Shown here one piece after another: positions 59,213-64,000 of a stretch of 64,000 nucleotides of DNA. The notes under the pieces are model-generated. The model searched no databases, had not been told where the DNA came from, and saw nothing but the letters and a program-made list of their open reading frames with translations. The position numbers were made by a program, and so were the translations under genes. This stretch comes from JANQMX01 sp965247175 (GTDB lineage Bacteria > Pseudomonadota > Alphaproteobacteria > Kiloniellales > DSM-21159): positions 434,001-498,000 of the forward strand of contig OZ252006.1 in the NCBI GenBank assembly GCA_965247175.1. Direction: 5' to 3'. Every line of letters starts with the position of its first letter. The stretch's first letter is position 1.

Positions 59213-59926
59213 TTACCTCAGCGTCACGTCGATTTCGCCTACGCCCTCGACGCCGCCGTGGAGGCGCTGGCCCCGGGTGACCGCGCCGACGCCGGCAGGT
59301 GTACCGGTGAAGATCAGATCGCCTGGCTCCAGCCGGTCGTAGCGGGAGACCTGGGCGATCAGTTCGGGGATGGACCAGGTGAGCTGGGCGATGTCGCCGT
59401 CCTGGCGGAGGGCTCCATCGACCTCCAGCCAGATGCGGCCCGTGTTTGGATGGCCAATCTCGGCGGCTGGGACGACCGCGCCGATGGGGGCGGACTGGGC
59501 GAAAGCTTTGCCGACCTCCCAGGGGCGCCCGGCTTTCTTGGCCTCGCCCTGGCGGTCCCGCCGGGTGAGGTCGATACCAACGGCATAGCCGTAGACCAGG
59601 TCGAGGGCGTCGCTCTCTGCCACCGCGCTGCCGCCTTTCCCCAGTGCGACGACCAACTCGATCTCATGGTGAAGATCGTCGGTCATCGGTGGGTAGTCGA
59701 CGCTCTCGCTTTCGATGGCGAGGGCCCAGGCCGGCTTCATGAAGTAGAAGGGCGCCTCCCGATCCGGGTCATGACCCATTTCGCGGGCATGCTCGGCATA
59801 GTTTCGCCCGATGCAGAAGACCCGGCGCACGGGAAAGCGCGCCTCGCTACCTTTGACCGGCAGCGACGGGTTGGCGGGAAAGGAGATGACGTAGTTCGAT
59901 CCGGACAGGGCAGGGGACGCCGACAT
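59213..59926 (-). CDS. Fumarylacetoacetate hydrolase family protein
   Basis: This 237-residue protein is a FAA hydrolase. It has the CIGRNYAEHAREMG start, PFYFMKPAWAL, and the metal-binding DDLHHEIELVVALG region, where the two Glu and an Asp are the ligands. The late GDLIFTGTPAGVG motif is typical. It is closest in style to fumarylpyruvate/acylpyruvate hydrolases of gentisate or similar paths. It would cut a C-C bond in a diketo acid. It stands alone between the zinc-ribbon gene and a small membrane protein gene. Confidence 0.88.
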   Translation of the reverse strand: MSASPALSGSNYVISFPANPSLPVKGSEARFPVRRVFCIGRNYAEHAREMGHDPDREAPFYFMKPAWALAIESESVDYPPMTDDLHHEIELVVALGKGGSAVAESDALDLVYGYAVGIDLTRRDRQGEAKKAGRPWEVGKAFAQSAPIGAVVPAAEIGHPNTGRIWLEVDGALRQDGDIAQLTWSIPELIAQVSRYDRLEPGDLIFTGTPAGVGAVTRGQRLHGGVEGVGEIDVTLR

Positions 59927-60026
59927 GGAGGCTCTGACTCTCTGTTAAGAACAACGGGAGAGAGAGCCTTAACCGGACTTCCCGCTTAGGCCAAGTCGGA
60001 TACGTGGCGGTGCTGACTGGCCCGAA

Positions 60027-60248
60027 CTACTCTGCCAGTTGCGGTGCCTTGGCTCTGGTCTTGAAGATGGCCAAGGCGGCGGTGAGGCTGCCAGCGATGC
60101 TACCGGCCGCGCCGGAAACCATAAGGACAGACTGCGCCGAAACCTGAATGAAGAGCATGCCAACCAGGGTGATGACCAAGGCAACCATTGCGGAGAAGGC
60201 GCTTCCCGTCATGCAGACAATGCAAAAGCGCCGCAGCAGCGTCCCCAT
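60027..60248 (-). CDS. Small two-span membrane protein, unknown
   Basis: This 73-residue protein has two hydrophobic segments (about residues 15-35 and 40-63) with a short turn between them and a basic end. I do not recognise it. The ATG at 60248 is favoured by GGGGGAGG six bases ahead; a longer frame opens at 60269. It lies downstream of the molybdopterin-like gene, with an AT-rich gap of 119 bases between. Confidence 0.6.
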   Translation of the reverse strand: MGTLLRRFCIVCMTGSAFSAMVALVITLVGMLFIQVSAQSVLMVSGAAGSIAGSLTAALAIFKTRAKAPQLAE

Positions 60249-60280
60249 CTCAACCTCCCCCTTATGCATTCAACCCCAAA

Positions 60281-60320
60281 CGACTGTCCCAGAGTATATG
60301 ATATCGCCGGGTGGCGTATC
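60281..60320 (-). other. Imperfect hairpin in AT-rich gap
   Basis: TGATATCGCC and GGCGTATCA pair with one bulged base around a GGGT centre, in the AT-rich gap between the molybdopterin-like and the small membrane protein genes. No T-run follows on the minus strand, so its role is unclear. Confidence 0.3.
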
Positions 60321-60367
60321 AAGTAAAAAATCGGATTCGTTAATAGTTAATCTTGTATTTGTCGTAT

Positions 60368-60934
60368 TTACTTTATTTCGATAAGAAAAGCCGCCCAAGG
60401 CCAGCGGAGCTCGTCCTGCTCGGTCAAGGGTTGACCGTCGCGCCGCTTGTAGACCAGCCAGGTCGGCCCGCGCTGGCCGATCCCCAGATAGCGGTCGTCC
60501 TGCTTGATGGCGAGCAGCCAGTCATACTTTTGGAGGTCGGCCGCCGAGATCTCTGACGCGAAGCCGTCGAGGGCCAGGACCGTGATGTCCTTGTTCTCCC
60601 CACCCACGGCCTTCAGAACGTCGCTCAACCAGGGACCTTCCAACGTCACAGGCTCTATGAGCGTGTCGACTTCAATGTCGATGCTCTGCATGCCCAAGCT
60701 TTCCAACATGGCGCGGTCGAACTCTGCTGCCGCGGTAAAGCTTCTGTCGTGGTAGGCGAAGAAGAGGTCTTGCTTCCCTTGCGAGGGCGGGCGGTTGGTA
60801 TCCTGGATGTCGCCCGTGATCGTCAGCACCACCGGCCCCTTTGCCGGCTCCAAGGCCACGGCCGGCGTGAGCAGGGGCAGAAGCAAGATTGTCGAAGCGG
60901 CGACCAGCGCCAAAAGCGGACGCGGCAAAGGCAT
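60368..60934 (-). CDS. Secreted molybdopterin-binding-like (oxidoreductase) protein
   Basis: This 188-residue protein has a signal peptide (about residues 1-27) and a short domain like the Mo-molybdopterin oxidoreductase (SUOX-like) fold: VVLTITGDI, a LEGPWLSDVLKAVG middle and a late LLAIKQDDRYLGIGQRGPTWLVY segment. The Mo-binding cysteine of the full family is not visible, so it may be a related binding domain. It precedes the small membrane protein gene and lies after a DUF1330 gene on the same strand. Confidence 0.72.
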   Translation of the reverse strand: MPLPRPLLALVAASTILLLPLLTPAVALEPAKGPVVLTITGDIQDTNRPPSQGKQDLFFAYHDRSFTAAAEFDRAMLESLGMQSIDIEVDTLIEPVTLEGPWLSDVLKAVGGENKDITVLALDGFASEISAADLQKYDWLLAIKQDDRYLGIGQRGPTWLVYKRRDGQPLTEQDELRWPWAAFLIEIK

Positions 60935-60982
60935 GGATATCTCCCTTGTTTTCCCGGCCTCTCCGGGCGCAGCGCTCGTGGG

Positions 60983-61294
60983 CTACTCGTCGCCGGGTTG
61001 CGGACCTTCATAGCCTTCGATGATCAGGGCCTCGGACTGCGACGCCCTGTTTCGAATGGCCAGCGCCGCCTGGTAGCCCGGCGAACGGTAGCATTCCAGG
61101 GCCGCCTGATAGCTCGGGAACTCGATAACGACGTGGCGTGTGCGCTGCTCGCCTTGGGTTGCCTCGAACTGGCCCGCGCGCACCAGAAACCGCCCGCCGT
61201 ACTCGGCGATGGGGCCGGCGTTGGCGGCCACGTAGTCCTTGTAGATTTCCGGGTCATCCACGTCGACGTGGGCAATCCAGTATCCCTTCGGCAT
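60983..61294 (-). CDS. DUF1330 family protein
   Basis: This 103-residue protein has the DUF1330 ferredoxin-like alpha/beta fold: a GYWIAHVDVDDPEIYKDYV start, a GGRFLVRAG strand and a RHVVIEFPSYQAALECYRSPGY segment. The family is found in many bacteria, with unknown function. It lies 41 bases past the MoaD-like gene on the same strand and may belong to that operon. Confidence 0.88.
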   Translation of the reverse strand: MPKGYWIAHVDVDDPEIYKDYVAANAGPIAEYGGRFLVRAGQFEATQGEQRTRHVVIEFPSYQAALECYRSPGYQAALAIRNRASQSEALIIEGYEGPQPGDE

Positions 61295-61335
61295 GGCGCG
61301 TCGCTCCCTTTCGATGCACTCAGGCTGCGTTTGGC

Positions 61336-61581
61336 TCAGCCGCCGGCGAGCTGCGGCAGCAAGAAGACCTCGCTGTTGGGCGGTATGGGCTGATACCAGG
61401 CGTCGCGGTAGATCTGCCCGTTGATCGCCACGGCGACCCCCTTGGCGAGCAGCGGTTTGAGCGCGGGATGCTCGTTTTCCAGCGTGGTCAGCATCTGCCG
61501 CACGTTGGCCGCCTCGACCTCGAAGGCCTCCTGCCCCCCGGCGGCGCCCTTGAGGGTGCCGCCGAGCTTCACCGTGATCAT
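61336..61581 (-). CDS. MoaD/ThiS-family small protein
   Basis: This 81-residue protein has a beta-grasp fold and the required Gly-Gly end (LAGG) of MoaD/ThiS sulfur carriers. The motif VRQMLTTLENEHPAL in the middle helix is as in the family. Its ATG overlaps the stop of the molybdenum hydroxylase gene (TCAT), so it is translated with that gene. It could make or tune the molybdenum cofactor of the enzyme, or bind it in another way. Confidence 0.86.
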   Translation of the reverse strand: MITVKLGGTLKGAAGGQEAFEVEAANVRQMLTTLENEHPALKPLLAKGVAVAINGQIYRDAWYQPIPPNSEVFLLPQLAGG

Positions 61582-63854
61582 GCGCCGCTTCCGCCGTTGG
61601 CTTTCGCCTCGTCGATGGCCTTGAGGATCCGGGGCGGTGACATGGGCACCTGGGTCATGCGCACGCCGGCGGCATGGGACACGGCGTTGGCGATCGCCGC
61701 GAGCGGCGGGACGATGGAGGTCTCGCCGACCCCGCGCACGCCGTAGGGATGGCCCGGGTTCGGAACCTCGACGATCACCGTGTCGATCATCGGCACGTCC
61801 GAGGCGACGGGGATGCGGTAATCCAGGAAGCCCGGGTTTTGCAGCCGTCCGTCTTCGCCATAGATGTACTCTTCGTTCAGCGCCCAGCCGATGCCTTGCA
61901 CGGCGCCGCCTTGGTACTGGCCTTCAACGTAGCTGGGGTGAATCGCCTTGCCGGCATCCTGCACCACCAGGTAGCGCAGCACCTCTGTGGCTCCGGTCTC
62001 GGGGTCGACCTCGACGTCCACCAGGTGGGTGGCGAAGCTGACACCGGCGCCTTCGGCGTTGGCCGCGTAGTGGCCGGCGATGGGGCCGCCGGTGCTGCCG
62101 GAGACCTTGGCGATCTCGGCGAGTGACAAGGGCGCGAAGTCGCCGGCGTTGGGGCCGGCCGGCTTCGCGTGTCCGTCTTCCCAAACCACCGCGTCGGCCG
62201 GGATGCCCCACATCATGGCGGCTCGCTCGCAGAGCCGCGTGATGGCATCCTGCGCTGCCTCGATAGTCGCCAGACCGCTGGAGAAGGTGGTGCGGCTGCC
62301 CTCAGTGATGTCGTTGTAGCCGAGCGAGCTGGTGTCGGTGATCACCGCGCGCACGTCGTCATAGGCGATGCCGAGCTCTTCGGCCGCCATTTGGCACATG
62401 GAGGCCCGCGAGCCGCCAATGTCCGGCGTGCCCAGTGCCAACGCCACCGTGCCGTCGACGTTGATGTTGAGGTTCACACAGGTCTGGCCGCCGAAGTTGA
62501 ACCAGAAGCCGCAGGCCACGCCGCGGCCCTGATTGGGGCCGAGCGGCACATCGTAGTTCGCGTGCGCTTTGGTGGCTTCCAGAGTCTCGATCAGACCGAT
62601 GCGGCCATAGGTTGGGCCGTAGGCGGACTCCGTGCCTTCCTTGGCGGCGTTCTTCAGCCGAAAGTCGACCGGGTCCATCCCGATCTTGTCGGCAACTTCG
62701 GAAATCACGCTCTCGATGGCGAAGGCCGACATAGGTGCGCCTGGTGCGCGGTAGGCAGCCTGCTTGGGCCGATTGGCCACCACGTCGTAGCCGACGACCT
62801 TGATGTGCTCCAGGTCGTAGCAGGCGAAAGCGCACATGGCCCCGAACTCTACCGGTGAGCCGGCGAAGGCGCCGCCCTGGTAGCGCAGCTCGGCTTGTCC
62901 TGCGGTGATGCGGCCGTCCTTGGTGGCGCCGACCTTGACCCAGATGCTGCTGGAAGAGGTAGGGCCCGTGGCGCGGAAGACCTCGCTGCGGGTCATGACG
63001 ATCTTGACCGGATGGCCGGCCTTGCGCGAGAGCGCGAGGGCGACCGGCTCGACGAAGACGGTGGTCTTGCCGCCGAAGCCGCCGCCGATCTCGGAGGCGG
63101 TCACCCGGAGCTTGGAGATGTCCATGCCCAGAAGCTCGGCGCAGGTGTTGCGCACCATGTAGTGGCCCTGGGTGCAGCACCAGAGTTCGCCCTGGCCATC
63201 CGCGCCGACGCTGCCGAGGCACGCATGCGGCTCGATGTAGCCCTGGTGCGCCGCCTCGGTCTTGAACTCCCGCTCGACGACGACCTCGGCCTGGGCAAAG
63301 CCGGCTTCGACGTCGCCGTGGCCGAACTCGTGCCGCTGGGCGACGTTGGACGGCCCCGTCGGGGCCGGTTCCACGCCTTGCGTGATCATGTCGTCGTGCA
63401 GGATGGGCGCGTTCGGCGCCATGGCTGCGTCCACGTCCGTGACGTGGGGCAGGACCTCGTAGTCGATCTTGATCAGCTTCAGTGCCTTTTGGGCGATGGC
63501 CGCGGTGATCGCAGCGACTGCCGCGACGGCGTGCCCTTCATAGAGTGCCTTGTCGCCCGCCATCACGTTGATCAGGGTGTCCTGCAGATCGCCGTCCTGC
63601 TTGGCGAAGTCCGCCTGGGTCACCACCGCCTTGACGCCCGGCAGCGCTTCGGCGGCGGAGGCGTCGATCGAGCGGATGCGGGCATGGGGGTGCGGGCTGC
63701 GCAGCACCTTGCCGATCAGCATGCCCGGCGCCGACATGTCGGCGCCGAAGCGGGCCCGACCGGTGACCTTGTCGATGCCATCGGGCCGCGACGGGCGCGT
63801 GCCGACGACTTTGAAGGAACGATCTTGAGCGTCCAGTCTCGCGTCCAGCGGCAT
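61578..63854 (-). CDS. Molybdenum hydroxylase large subunit, xanthine dehydrogenase family
   Basis: This 758-residue protein is a Xdh-type molybdopterin-binding subunit. The TRPSRPDGIDKVTGRARFGAD start, a GGGFGGKTT region for cofactor binding, the AYRAPGAP segment and Glu711 in GVRGVGETS are the usual marks. It is coupled at its 5' end to the 2Fe-2S subunit (TAATG overlap), so electrons would go from it to the iron-sulfur domain. The substrate is unknown; an N-heterocycle or aldehyde is likely. The MoaD-like gene follows. Confidence 0.93.
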   Translation of the reverse strand: MPLDARLDAQDRSFKVVGTRPSRPDGIDKVTGRARFGADMSAPGMLIGKVLRSPHPHARIRSIDASAAEALPGVKAVVTQADFAKQDGDLQDTLINVMAGDKALYEGHAVAAVAAITAAIAQKALKLIKIDYEVLPHVTDVDAAMAPNAPILHDDMITQGVEPAPTGPSNVAQRHEFGHGDVEAGFAQAEVVVEREFKTEAAHQGYIEPHACLGSVGADGQGELWCCTQGHYMVRNTCAELLGMDISKLRVTASEIGGGFGGKTTVFVEPVALALSRKAGHPVKIVMTRSEVFRATGPTSSSSIWVKVGATKDGRITAGQAELRYQGGAFAGSPVEFGAMCAFACYDLEHIKVVGYDVVANRPKQAAYRAPGAPMSAFAIESVISEVADKIGMDPVDFRLKNAAKEGTESAYGPTYGRIGLIETLEATKAHANYDVPLGPNQGRGVACGFWFNFGGQTCVNLNINVDGTVALALGTPDIGGSRASMCQMAAEELGIAYDDVRAVITDTSSLGYNDITEGSRTTFSSGLATIEAAQDAITRLCERAAMMWGIPADAVVWEDGHAKPAGPNAGDFAPLSLAEIAKVSGSTGGPIAGHYAANAEGAGVSFATHLVDVEVDPETGATEVLRYLVVQDAGKAIHPSYVEGQYQGGAVQGIGWALNEEYIYGEDGRLQNPGFLDYRIPVASDVPMIDTVIVEVPNPGHPYGVRGVGETSIVPPLAAIANAVSHAAGVRMTQVPMSPPRILKAIDEAKANGGSGA

Positions 63855-64000
63855 TAGCGTGCTTCCTTCATTTCAGCGGCGGTATCCATGACCGCACGCA
63901 CGATCTTGTCGTAGCCGGTGCAACGGCAGAGGTTGCCGGCCAGCCAATAGCGAACCTCGGTCTCAGTCGGGTCCGGATTGCGGTCGAGCAGGGACTTTGC
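63854..64000 (-). CDS. 2Fe-2S subunit of the molybdenum hydroxylase (partial, N-terminus outside window)
   Basis: Only the last 48 residues are in the window. They contain GNLCRCTGYDKIV, the C-x-C half of the second 2Fe-2S site of CoxS/XdhC-type proteins, and the following VRAV helix. The stop overlaps the start of the large subunit gene by one base (TAATG). The full protein would be about 160 residues. Confidence 0.92.
   Translation of the reverse strand, partial: AKSLLDRNPDPTETEVRYWLAGNLCRCTGYDKIVRAVMDTAAEMKEAR

Noticed and set aside
1..64000. tRNA, rRNA, CRISPR, insertion sequences, prophage genes and integrases
   Set aside because: I looked at the gaps and reading frames and saw no tRNA-like TPsiC arm, no repeat-spacer array and no transposase or integrase motifs. 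A tRNAscan and IS search would settle this.

Overview
The window is a GC-rich (about 63% by eye), densely packed chromosomal segment of an alphaproteobacterium, most likely of Rhodospirillales type. The evidence is the gene set: a GapR/DUF2312 protein next to a DUF1244 protein, a fused indolepyruvate:ferredoxin oxidoreductase, PAS_5-type PAS proteins, a glyoxylate carboligase operon, a BioY transporter and CoxL/Xdh molybdenum hydroxylases. I saw no rRNA, tRNA, CRISPR array, insertion sequence or prophage gene. The genome species is not identified.

Layout. 1-3709 (minus): an envelope or lipid-like cluster of unknown product (epimerase, DUF3047, diiron ferritin-like protein, family-2 glycosyltransferase, DUF547). 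3921-7457: fused indolepyruvate:ferredoxin oxidoreductase. 7539-11007 (minus): PAS_5 protein, GapR, DUF1244, YbdK-type carboxylate-amine ligase and N-formylglutamate amidohydrolase. 11143-13060: 4-hydroxyproline epimerase-like enzyme and a FadR-type regulator with a TGGT-N3-ACCA palindrome in front. 13078-15255 (minus): PHB-depolymerase-like hydrolase, GNAT, IclR regulator. 15526-21912: gcl-hyi-glxR-gckA/ttuD-pyk, a full route from glyoxylate to pyruvate, divergent from the IclR gene across an AT-rich region with strong palindromes. 21922-33341: mixed genes (MFS, TPR, DUF2817 peptidase-like, second PAS_5 protein, NADH:flavin oxidoreductase, two-domain sensor kinase, UspA, DUF427, sulfotransferase).

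33525-39851 looks like a catabolic island for a quaternary ammonium compound or N-methylated proline. It holds a Rieske oxygenase with the bridging Glu seen in CntA-like enzymes, a TMADH-like NADH:flavin oxidoreductase, an XRE-cupin regulator, an MDR dehydrogenase and an enolase-superfamily racemase/dehydratase. A truncated copy of the MDR gene start lies at its left edge. 39876-45182 carries an anti-sigma/ECF-sigma pair, an NhaP-like antiporter, a flavodoxin-like reductase, a TAP-like peptidase and an MmcQ/YjbR protein.

45169-58911 is the most interesting region: LysR, TorT-like binding protein, sugar-type ABC ATPase and permease, Gfo/Idh/MocA dehydrogenase, PxpA/LamB-like protein, biotin carrier, biotin carboxylase, PxpB-like and PxpC-like carboxyltransferase subunits, BioY, DUF6314 and a CoxL-type molybdenum hydroxylase. 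I read it as a candidate uptake and ring-opening system for a lactam or N-heterocycle; the substrate is unknown. 58929-64000 (minus) holds a 49-residue zinc-ribbon protein, an FAA hydrolase, small proteins, a MoaD-like protein and the xanthine-dehydrogenase-type large subunit, with its 2Fe-2S subunit cut by the window end.
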